This document shows, one piece after another, positions 11,569 to 22,800 of a stretch of 64,000 bases of DNA. Under the pieces are notes generated by a model that worked only from the letters and a program-made list of their open reading frames with translations, made no database searches and was not told the DNA's origin. This DNA comes from Verpa conica (Eukaryota > Ascomycota > Pezizomycetes > Pezizales > Morchellaceae): the NCBI GenBank assembly GCA_033030425.1, contig JAUFSD010000023.1, positions 310,001 to 374,000 on the forward strand, read 5' to 3'. Each line of letters begins with the position of its first letter. Position 1 is the stretch's first letter. The position numbers were made by a program, and so were the translations under genes.

Positions 11569-14500
11569 ATGGCAGTCAGAGCTCTCAACATCGACAACTA
11601 CAAACTGGATACGAAATTTAGTGAAGGCTATGTGACACATACTGCAGGTATTGGTCAAAGGGGAATCAGTGGGGTTGCCGGAACGTGGAAACAAAAAAAG
11701 CGGATTGGCCAGGGGGGGTTCGGAAGTGTCTGGCTTCAGGAAGAAGCAGTTACGGGGACACAGCGGGCAGTGAAGAAGATCCTTCGGGAAAATACCAGAA
11801 AGAAGGACTTATTACAGGAATTACGTGCATTGGTAGAGGTGAAGCATGTAAGTAGTACCCATTCATAACTTTGAGCACCAAAAGTAACAGCAAATTAGTT
11901 CCAGCGCTTGTTTGTACAGTTTTTCGGTTGGTACGAGAATAGTGACTTCCTCTTTATTGCGATGGAGTACGTTGAGCACGGCGACTTGGGCGGGTATCTC
12001 GCAAGATCTGGGCCAAAGCCAGAGGCAGAAGCAAAAGTGATTACTCGTCAGGTTCTCGAAGGACTCGCATTCCTTCATGGAAGAAATATATGCCATAGAG
12101 ATTTGAAACCCCAGGTTTGACTTCCAAGCCTATTCTTTTGAAGGGCCCTCTAGATATAATATACTGAATAATCTGTAGAATGTTCTAATCACCTCTATAT
12201 TTCCTATTCGCATCAAACTTACCGATTTTGGTGTTTCTAAATGCGCCAAAGGCACCAGCCTAAGGACCAGATTAGGAACCCTAGCTTATCAGGCTCCAGA
12301 ACTGCTAGATATGCTCCCCCGGAAGCTACGACCAAATAATAAAACCGGTTACACCAACGCTATCGATCTATGGTCTTTAGGCTGTCTAGTCCAATACATC
12401 CTGACCTTAGAAACTCCGTTTCTTGAGGCGCCGAATGCCGATTATGCGGATATCGATGATTCGGGTATCGTTGATTCGGGTATCGGTAACTCGATGATCG
12501 GTGATTCGGATGATAGTGACTCGGATGTTGCTCCTGCCCCTACGTCACAGATAGATTTGAAGCTCTTCCTAAAATTCTGTTCTGGTGAAGTCGACTTCCC
12601 GACCGTAGGTCTGCAAAGGTTCTGTGTGAGCGAGAAGGGAATTGAATTTGTAAAAAGTCTGCTGGTCGCCGATCCAAGGTCCAGAATTTCTGCTGCAGAC
12701 GCTCTAGAACACAAGTGGTTTCTAAAGTTTTCTGATGGCCGGGAGCTGTCACCAATAGGATCCAAGAACTGGCCTTTTAGGAATCTGCCAGATTTCAGAG
12801 GTCTTCAGGAGGAGACTATTCCCCTTTTCTCCAGGATAAATTACAAACCTCCCTCGCCCTCTACTAGACTACAAGCTAGTCCTCGGAATTTGGGTACGCA
12901 ATTAGTCAAGGCAGCGGGGCTAGGTGATCTGGAGACAGTGAGGAATTTGCTAGCGCATAAAGCAGATATCACTAAACGCGACGAACTTGGGCAAACTTCT
13001 TTAATGAAAGCAGCTCTACGTGGGAATACGGACTTAGTGGAGTTGCTTCTAGAGAAAGGAGCAGACCTGAGCATAGCAGATAATGACGGACACTCAGCAT
13101 TACATTTCGCTGCCTTTAACGGTCATGAAGAGGTTCTAGAACTATTGCTAGAGAGAGGAGCAGATTTGGGTTTCGTGGACAATAACCAAAACTCAGGACT
13201 ACATCACGCTGCCTTTAATGGCCATAAGGGGGTTGTAGGGTTGTTGATAGGGAAAGGGATAGACCTGGGCATGGTTGATAATCATGGCCGTCAACCATTA
13301 CACCTTGCTGCTTTCGGGGGCCATGGAGGAGTCGTGGAGCTGTTATTGAAGGGTGGAGCAGATTTAAGTGCGGTGGATAGTAACAGAACCCCAGTACTAC
13401 ATTATGCTGCCTTAGCTGGTCATATAAGTACTGTGGAGCTGCTAATAGAGGGAGGAGCAGATTTGGGTGTAGTACGGAATAATGGAGACGAAGTATTGCA
13501 TGCTGCAGCCTTTTGTGGCAATAAGGAGGTGGTAAAGTTATTGCTGGATAGAGGAGCAAACCTTAGCGTGGTGAACAATAATGGTGAGGCAGTATTACAT
13601 GCCGCAGCATTGGCTGGTAATGAAGAGGTAGTAAAGTTGTTGCTGGAGAGAGGAGCAGACCCGAGTGTTGCGGGTAATAGCGGAGAAGTATCATTACATT
13701 ATGCAGCCCTAGGCGGTAATGAACAGGTAGTAAAGTTGTTACTGGAAAGAGGGGTAGATCCGAGCGTGGTAGACAGCAAAGGTACTTCAGTACTTCATGC
13801 TGCTGCTATGGGCGGTAATAAATCGATTGTGGAGATGTTCTTAGGGGGGGTGGCGGACTTAAGCGAGGTGGCTGGTGGGACTTCTGGTGCGGTGGGTGCC
13901 GCTGTTATCTTTGGACAGGAAGAGATTGTGAAGCTTTTAGCGCAAAGGGAAGAGATTGTGAAGCATTTAGCGCAAAGGGAAGCGAGTCTTAGTGCAGCAG
14001 ATAAAGATAGCGCCTCATTAGTAGCGCGCTACGCTGCCTTCCAAGGCCTTGAGGGGATTTTAGAGCTACTCCTAGAGAAGATGGACTCAGCCATAGTGGA
14101 TAATTGCAGACACTCAGCACTACATCTCGCCGCCTTGAAAGGCTATGGAGGGATTGTGAAGCGATTGCTGAGGAGAGGGGCGGACTTGAGTGCAGTGGAT
14201 AATTATGGGGCCTCTGTACTACACTATGCTGCTTTACAGGGCCATGAGAAGTTTGCGCAGTTAGTCCGACCAGAAATTTACCCCGGAGATAATGTGTATC
14301 TAGCACTACGTCCTACTCACTTGAGCTGTCATGGAGAGGTTGTGCAGTTGTTACTGGACCGAGGAGCGGACCCGAACATAGTGGACAACACCGGGATCTC
14401 AGTGCTACATTGCGCTACGTTGATTGGTGACGAAGGAGTTGTAAAACTGTTGCTTGAGAGAGGGGCCGACCTGAACGTGGTGAATGGCCGCAAAATATCA

Positions 14501-15652
14501 GCACTACATTACGCTGCCTTACAAGGCCATGTGGAGATTGTGGAGCTGTTTCTGGAGAGAGGGGCAGATTTGTGTGTGGTAGATGATTGTGGATATACAG
14601 TACTGCATTATGCTGCCTTACAAGGCCACGAGGAGGTTGTAGAGCTGTTGCTTGAGAGAATAGCGAACATAGAGGGGGTTTGTGATAAAGTCTCAGCACT
14701 AGACTGCGCTGCCTTAAACGGCCGTCCTGGTTCTATACAGGATTTCCTACGGGAAATGGGCTTAGATAATAGCAGATACCCAGTACTACGCCCTACAAAC
14801 TTAAACGGTCATGTAGGGGTTGTGAAGTTGTTTTTAGAGGTTTCGGGAAAGGCGGTCGGAGGCAAACCCCTAACGCTGTTTTATGCTGCCTTCGGCGGTA
14901 GTACGGAGATTATAAAGCTGTTAATAGATGAGGGAGCGGACTTGAACAAGACTGACGATACTGGAGCCTCAATACTGCATATCGCCGCCGCCGCCAGCAA
15001 CGAAGAGGCTATAAAGCTATTAGTTGAGAGGGGGGCAGACCCCAGTATAGTAGATAACCATGGTACCTCAGTGTTGCACTACGCTGCCTTGGGAGGATGT
15101 CGAGAAGCTGCAAAGCTGTTTCTGGAGAAGGGCGGGGACTTGAGTGTGATAGATAATGAAGGACGCACAGCACTACATTATGCTGCCTTCGCCGGTCGCG
15201 ACGGTTTTGTGGAGCTACTGTTGGAGAGGGGAGGGTGCTTGGGGGAGTTAGATAACCATGGGCGCCTGGCACTACATTACGCTGCATTAAGTGGTGATAA
15301 ACTATCTGATGGGCAGTTTCTACGGTCAACATTCCTCGACTCTGGGCCCATAAAGCTAACTCCCACCCCCCCTGATGGCTATGAAAAGGCTCTGAAATCG
15401 TTGCTGGACTCCGGAGCGGACTTGAATGCGGTGGACAATACCGGTGCCTCAGTACTACATTGTGCTGCCTTGGGGGGTAATGAAGGGGTTGTGAAGCTGT
15501 TATTGGATAGGGGAGTCAACTTGGGAACAGTAGATAACCAGGGAAAGTCAGCCAAGCAATTGTCTATAGACCGTGGCCATACAATGGTTGCGAGTCTACT
15601 AGAAAGGGCATCCCCAAACGATACTGTTGACGCCGACCTCCGAAAAAATTGA
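11569..15652 (+). CDS. Protein kinase fused to a long ankyrin-repeat array (1322 aa)
   Basis: Three exons: 11569-11847, 11899-12114 and 12179-15652. ATG 11569 is the first Met after an in-frame stop at 11533. Residues about 44-390 form a Ser/Thr protein kinase with all key motifs: glycine loop GQGGFGSV (47-54), ATP-binding Lys69, HRDLKPQN (159-166), DFG (181-183) and a YQAPE motif (202-206). It should therefore be catalytically active. An Asp/Ser-rich segment at about 250-287 interrupts the C-lobe. From about residue 405 to 1310 run some 27 ankyrin repeats of the LHYAAxxGHEEVVxLLLERGAD type, three of them broken or partial. There is no signal peptide or membrane segment, so it is probably cytosolic. 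Ankyrins presumably bind a partner or self-inhibit; the substrate is unknown. Kinase-ankyrin fusions are scattered in moulds and sometimes grouped with NLR-like effector proteins. Confidence 0.93.
13921..13980 (+). repeat. 30-bp in-frame tandem duplication in the ankyrin array
   Basis: Two adjacent 30-bp units (13921-13950 and 13951-13980) differ at two positions and encode a repeated 10-residue helix segment ending in LAQRE. The duplication adds ten residues to one ankyrin helix and keeps the frame. It points to recent slippage within the array. Confidence 0.85.
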
Positions 15653-15879
15653 AAGGCGAAAGGGTATCGCTTAATTCGTTTTATGTAAGCTCAAAAACAG
15701 CCAATAAGCCATAGTTTTATTTCTAACTTAACTTGTAGGGTTAGTCGGAGGTTCGTACTTCAGGATTATGGACATTATCATAGGGCCAACCTAGCCTAAG
15801 AACAATATCAGGATCATGGGGGTGCTTATAGACTGTGTATGAGTTGCGCGTTTCAGACATGTGGGCAGAATGCATGGCT

Positions 15880-15915
15880 TTCTTATTTCTTATTTCTTAT
15901 TTCTTATTTCTATTT
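15880..15915. repeat. TTTCTTA microsatellite
   Basis: About five copies of a 7-bp unit, TTTCTTA, run head to tail, with imperfect T-rich continuation to about 15920. It lies about 230 bp downstream of the kinase-ankyrin stop codon. Confidence 0.8.
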
Positions 15916-18083
15916 ATTTTAAGTACAAACATGTAGCAAATAAACACGAGTGGTGGTATCATTTATTCTGAAAAAGAATACTTATAAAACTAGTCTCTGC
16001 CTCGGTAAAGCAGTTAAATTTATATGACTATCCTGCGAATTGGACATGAATGTTATACCGCCCCGTATTATAATGAGTCCATTGGGTGTAGGTGGTTGTC
16101 CTTATGGCCTAAGGTGGTATAGTAGGGCTGAGTGATGTGACTAGTGAGTTATTGCCTAGCGAGATCAGAATTATATAAAATTCTAGGTTCAAAGTAAAGC
16201 TAATTAACGGAAACTGAGTGATTATTTTGGTTCAAATATTATTTTTTGGGAAGCAAACATCGATCGGTGGTAGTGTCAGTTAAAGGAGGAACCACAAAAG
16301 AGTTTGGTACACTAGTCATGTGATATCCCGGCGGGGCTAGACCAAAAGTGTATTAATATCGCACTAGTAACTATCAGTTGACTACCCTTTCCCAATAGTT
16401 TAAAAAGCTGCGAAGACTACTTTACCACGTTCATGTAAGCCACCTAATTCAGGTTGATAACCTGAATCTAGCGGTCAGTCATAAGCGCCCCATACCTGCT
16501 CCCTAACCTCTATATATACTGCTATCACCAGACATCTCAATCTCCCTATAAATGACCATGGGACAACCTGCTTCTTCATACTATGAGAAGGGAGATACTG
16601 GGTATTGTATGTTGAGCTATCTTTCTATCTCTAATGAGATAGCCGAGGAGCATAGTGGTAAGTTTTAACGCGGAAATGAGAGCTCATGATACATATGGGG
16701 CTAAGTTTTTCTCCATGGTACGCCGGGATTAACCACAATTTGGGGACTGTATCTCGATTGCAAGTAGTAGGTTTTGTGAATCTTAGAAGAGTAAGAATAA
16801 AAATAGGAAATAGGAAAAATGGATACCTAACCAACTCTAATTTCTTATCACTGAATATGAGCTAGCAAATAACGGCCATGAGCACATATTCCGGAAGAAA
16901 TTAGCAGCATTTGAGCCCCCCACACCCGCTAAACCTTTAATTCTATTCACCATTAACACTATAGTAATATCCAATTAGTAGGTAGTTTTTAGGGGCCTAG
17001 AAGTCGAGATAAATGTGACGTTAACCATAATATTGAGCCCATAGCATTAGCATCTGTGAGATTCCTGGACTACGAACGGAAATGTAGTAAAACCTATTAT
17101 CACTCAGACCTTTAATTCCTAGAAATAACTAAAAGTATGATAAAGGTGGGGGTTGGTGGAGGTGTTCAGCAGAGGAATACCATAGGATGGAAGCGCGATA
17201 GGATGAAATGGTATGCTCTATCGTATGCGTTTATATTTTCCTGAGTGATGATATTGCCCTCTAGGCCTGAATCGCTGACATCGAGCTGTTCGTTCAATAC
17301 TCTATCGACCTCGGAATTCAGGATCAATGTCTCTACTCCGGGGCTAGAAGTTGTCAGAGTTTGTTCAGGCGTTTTCTCCCGCCATCAGTCAGGTGGGACT
17401 GTGAGTTCTAGTAGCTTTTCTGCTGTCACGCTGAATTTGTGTTTTGAACCTCCTCGAAGGTCTGGTCAATAGAGTTAGCTTTTTTGAATTAACTATCGCG
17501 GTGACGAGGCCTCTCGGGATTACCTTACAACCGTTAGTAACTCCGGCAGGCTATGGGAGCTTTTAGGAGTTGAATTCACTCGGGTGTCAGATAAAGTGCA
17601 TTTACTCCGCCATCACGAGAAACAAACACCTTTTTGAGGACATATCTCCGGCATACAGTTTGTTGGAAACGGTAATCACGGAGTTTGAGCGGGGAATGAT
17701 GTACCGGCCGCGGCAGATCTTTCAAAGCACATACGTAAGACCCTACGAATTTCCGAGAGTAATTCAGAGCGTATATTTCAATTTTAGAAAGAAAAATTAA
17801 AAGTTTCTTATGGTTATTCTTCATACTAGTGTTTTCGTAGTAAAGGATTTGCTTGGCTATTGTTCGCCTAATACATGCGAGTACACGCGAATTTAATAAA
17901 ATCAATACTAGACATTTCATTTCAATAGATAATAGATAAATTTTTACTATCGGGATCGGCATCCATTTTGGGTACTACTTTGTAACAAAATGTAGGCCGT
18001 TGACCGAATGCGGATTATATCCCGTAGTAATTTCTATTTTAGGTATAGAATTCCAACAGTACATCATTTATTATCCTAGTATA

Positions 18084-18145
18084 GGATCTACACCACGGAT
18101 TAAATATTACCCCGTACGGGATCTACACGGATTAAATGTTACCCC
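18084..18145. repeat. Imperfect tandem pair of about 30 bp
   Basis: Unit 1 (18084-18113) and unit 2 (18119-18145) share the pattern GGATCTACAC-GGATTAAAT-TTACCCC. Unit 1 has three extra bases and there is one further mismatch. A 12-base motif ATCGGAGGAACT and a near-copy follow at about 18178-18210. Function unknown. Confidence 0.75.
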
Positions 18146-19841
18146 GGCGCGGGAGTAGTGGGGTAATAACTATCCGACGATGGAGGAACTCTTCACCATC
18201 GGAGGAACTATCTATGCGCCCGTCATATACAGTATTATTTTATTACTTTACAAACAAAAAATGCATTTATGTTTAAAATCTGTATATATACTCGTTAGGG
18301 AGCATTCATCAATTAATTCATCATCACAATTTCGTCTCAACAATTCCTTCAATTCCACATCATCGACTGAAACTGCGCTTTCTTTGTATGGGGCCTCATG
18401 AGGTAGTAGGCTCATCACACGATTTTTACGACTCAGCAACCGGGCATCAATTATTCGCTATATTCCAACGAGCGCAGTATATTTCAGGGTTCAGGGCATT
18501 ATGGGATTGATAAGGATAGGCGTATATTGGTGGACCAGGACGGAGGATCTGTGCGTTTCTTTGAATATATAAACGACACCTACGACCCCACGAGCCAGCA
18601 ACTCATCTACATAAATGTACTGCCCCGAGTATGATTTCAATGTCACCAAGGAATCCCATTTCTCGACTGTTATTAAGTTTGTGGGGATAATAATATCCGG
18701 CTGAATTAAACATGTTAGTACATCTGTGCCTAAAACATTTTCTGAGGAGGTTACTGACTGTAATTGATATAGGACATAATCTACCGAAACTCTGCATACG
18801 GTATTATCCTAGATTATACTTGCAGCTTACAGCCTACGGAGCATGTAACCACATTGGGACGAGAACGAACCTATAAACGTGGTAGTCTTAGTATAATATA
18901 GGTTGAGAAACGACCGCTCTCCAATCACAACCTCCCGGTAAAGCAGTCGAAAACGAATTTCCCGAGGAGCAACTGCCGACCTGATATCTGATGCGTTCAG
19001 TCACCCGACCAAACTCCACGGCATGATTAATATCCTGTACGAGTTTCAGTCCCACAAACGGTCATCATCGCACGTTCCAGATCTACCGATCCCAGAAATA
19101 AAAACAGCCTAACGCTCCATCTCTATATTAATGCAAGTTAGTTGGTTACGGTAGCGGTTTCAGAAGCGTGGAGGAATACCTATCTCTCATCTCCCACCAT
19201 ACTCTATTTTTACGGCGGTCGACCATCAGGGTTTCACCGAACTGAGCTTAGAACCCAAACAATCTCTTTATGCGCCACGCCGTGGTGTGCCTTAGGCTAT
19301 AAAAGCATACAATGCCATAGTAGTTACGTTGGAAGCGGCCCCCACTGGCACCTTAGTCATTTCAACTTCATCCCTCGTGCACTTATACTATGATAACCTA
19401 CGGTCACACGCTGCTGTGATAAGCACCAAAGCCCGACCCCTTTGTATGAGATCGCGAGGGATGACAAAAAAAATCCAGGATAAAAAATTAATCTCCGAAG
19501 CAGAAAAATCTTTAAGTCAGAAATCTTCGTATAAGACAGCGAGGATACAGGTGTACTTACTGAACGTATGTATATTAACTATAGTTGACTATACTTCAAT
19601 TGTCGCCACTGGTGTGAAGTTGTTGTACCGATCATCACTTTGCAAATAGGGTAGATGCAAGATATAATTTAACAAAGATCTCATTCATATAGATAAGATA
19701 CAAAAAAAGCTAACAAAAAAAGAAAAATCTCCGGTGAAATAACAAACTAACAGAAAAAAACAGAAAAAACAACCCATACATTGTCCATGTGTACTCATCC
19801 CCCGTGATATAAGATCCCAAAAATAGAATAGAAAACCCAAA

Positions 19842-22800
19842 CTAGAACTTAAGCAAGCCCTTAATGTTCGACACCATCTTCTCAATAGTAATAGAGGGGC
19901 TGAGAAGCTCCAAGAAAGACAAATCCACACGCATCTCCCTATACAACCAATTGCGCAACTCTCCACCAATCATACTGTCCATTCCGTACATAACAACCGA
20001 GTTTGATGGATCAATCTGGTCAAGAGGGATCAACAGAAGCTTAGCAAGCTTGTCGATATAAATCTCGCTCAAGACACGTGTAAGTTGCGCATCGCTCTCG
20101 GCTCCAGCCTGTTCTAGGCGACCCATTGTTGCTACGGTGCGGTTCGCGGTCGTTGTTGTATCAGTGTTCTCAAGTGCATTTGCAATCACGGCGAATCGTC
20201 TATCATACTTGAAGTAGGCACTTCCCTCGAAGCCCTTTGACTGCATGCTGCGAATCCTGAGGGGTTCAAGACCTGTGATAAGATGGTTGGAGCTGTTAGG
20301 ATCCCCGCCCAAGATAGGCTCGCTAGTCTCCGTATAACCCTTGTTGATCATAGCCTGCTCCATCGCAACCAAAAATTCTTGCTCGTTGATGGGGTAGAAA
20401 CCGTTCCTTTGCAATGCAATAGCGATCTCAGGATGTTCATGAATATACCCTACTTCCTCGATGGCACCCAAGGCGATTGAAGTGGCTGGAAGGCCAAGAG
20501 AGTGTCTGTGCTTGGCTAGAGCATCCAGCACTGAGTTCGCAGCACAGTAGTTGCTCTGAGACAATGTTCCCAAGACACCGGAGATAGAACTCATCATGAC
20601 GAAGAAGTCAAGAGGAGTATCCGAAAGCGCTTGGTGCAGGTTCAACACACCGTGTACCTTTGGCTTCGTCACCTCATGGAATTCCTTGGCTGCTCCAAGA
20701 GCAAAGAGACCATCCTATACATGTTAGTATAACTATCATATTTCCAGATAAGAAAGGCACTTACTCTCAAGACCATAGCAGAATGGATAACACCGCGAAT
20801 TGGTGTCTTTGCTGCCTTTACTGCCCTAGCAACATCTTCATAGATGGAAACATCACCAGTAACAACCACAGCGTCACCTCCAGCCTCCTCGACAAATCTG
20901 ACAGTTGATGCAGCTTCTGAATTTGCGTTCTTGATACCAGATCGGGAAAGGAAGACGAATTTCCTAGCACCGCGACCTACCATCCATGTAGTCAAACTGC
21001 GTCCTAGACCACCCAGGCCTCCAATGATCAAATATGTTGCATCATCCTTCAACCAGACAAGCTCCTTTGGTGGCTCAATCTTGAGCAAGCTGTCCGGACG
21101 TTCATAGGTGACAACGATCTTTCCTGTATGGGTGTCTTCACTAAAGTGGCGGATTGCCTGAGCTACCTCTGACACATCGAAGGTCTTGATTGGCTTGATC
21201 GGTGTAATAACTCCCTGCTCAAGGAGATCCTTCATCTCTTGCAAAAGCCTGTAACCGGAATTAGCTAAAGTAAATCTATCATGTGGCGTTAGAGAACTTA
21301 CATCTTAATCATCTTTGGCTTCAACTTTGCGGTATCAAAGGAGGAGAAGGTTGCATTCTTCTCAAAGAATTGTAGATCGAGCTTAGAGGCGTCCAAGACT
21401 TCACGGCGTCCAAGATCAATGAATCTCCCTGAAGGAGCGACACATTTGGTGGTCTTGTAGAACAGCTCGCCAGATAAAGTGGATACAACAACATCGACAC
21501 CTTCACCCTTGGTAGCGCTCAAAACACCGTCCACGAAGCTGTCATCCTCTGAAGAGAATATGTGGTCTGCGGGGACACCCAACTTCTGCAAGAAGGCACG
21601 CTTTGCTGCTGAGCTTGTTGTAGTATAAATTTCGGCACCAATTGCCTTTGCCAATGTGATCGCTGCGATACCAACTCCTCTTGCACCAGTGTGGATCAAG
21701 ATCGACTCTCCTTTCTGAAGCCTGGCGACACGGTTGATCGCATAAATCGCAGTTGTATAGACAGCGGGCATTGTAGCCAATTCAGCAAAAGAGATATCCA
21801 AATCAGCCTTGCAGCATAAATCAGCCTGGATGCGTTCGACGGTACCATAGCGGCCAAGGCCACTGGACATAACCCGATCTCCAACTTCCAAACCTTCCAC
21901 TCCCGATCCGACCTTAGTAATCACACCAGCACATTCATGGCTGAAATACTGGCCCTCAGCACGTCCCATTGCAATATCAATATCATTCATCCCAATAGCC
22001 TTCACTTCGACTTCGACCATTCCTGGTTCAAGGGGCTCGCTGAATTGCGGATCCTTCTTGAAGTAGATTGAATTAAGATCAGATGCATGTTCAAGCTCCA
22101 TTTGTAAGGCCATATCTTTCCGGGGCATAGGGATAGGCTCGTTCGAGAAGGTACGGTTGAAAGTTGCATTGGCAGTTCTATCCGGAATCAAACGGCTGAC
22201 ATAGAGCAATCCGTCATTCTCCAAATATTCGTGTTCATGTGTTGCTCTCCCCACTCCGTGGGCCAGGAGTTTGATGATTGCCTCAGCTGTTGCTACCGGT
22301 CGTCCCTGAGCGTTTTGGACATCAAGATTGCAGAAAGAAATTGAAGGCTGTTCAACAGTGATGGCACGTCCCATACCGACAGCCATTGCACGTCTAGGAT
22401 GCTCGGCATTTAGGAACCCAACGGCAGAGACCCACAAGCAGGTGGCTGCAGAGTCAACGAGCTGCTGGAGACCCTTATAATCCTCATCGCCGATATCCTC
22501 GAAAATTGTCTCTTCTTGTTCGACATCTGCAAGCACGACAACAACTGATTTCTTCGGGATAGCTCCGTCCTTGAGTAAGACTGATGAAACCTCCCAGCCG
22601 TCCTCGCGAGCCGCCTTTTCGACTACTGATCCCAATTTGGAGTTCACATCATAATGGTGGACCTGTAATATGTTAGTTTTCCGTAATGAATCAATCCGGA
22701 GTGAGCAGTAGGCAACTTACAAGTACAAGTGACTTCTGTTTCGGCTTCTCGACGATTGTGCTATCCTTTAGTAACACATGGTTGTGGAAGGATACTTGCT

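Larger units (their letters stand above)
15653..19841. other. 4.2-kb gene-free block with short repeats
   Basis: I see no recognisable gene. Open frames near 17245-17472 and 17570-17962 yield unfamiliar proteins with no conserved motif. The block holds a 7-bp microsatellite near 15880-15915 and a tandem pair at 18084-18145, listed separately. The last part, next to 19842, is the 3' flank of the polyketide synthase and contains A-rich runs (about 19700-19770). Confidence 0.5.

Noticed and set aside
12442..15332. Several minus-strand open frames opposite the ankyrin gene
   Set aside because: They are mirror images of the repetitive ankyrin codons; their length and spacing follow the 33-residue repeats of the plus-strand gene.
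17230..17962. Candidate gene in the block before the PKS
   Set aside because: Frames on both strands are interrupted, no family motif is visible, and no splicing makes a longer product.
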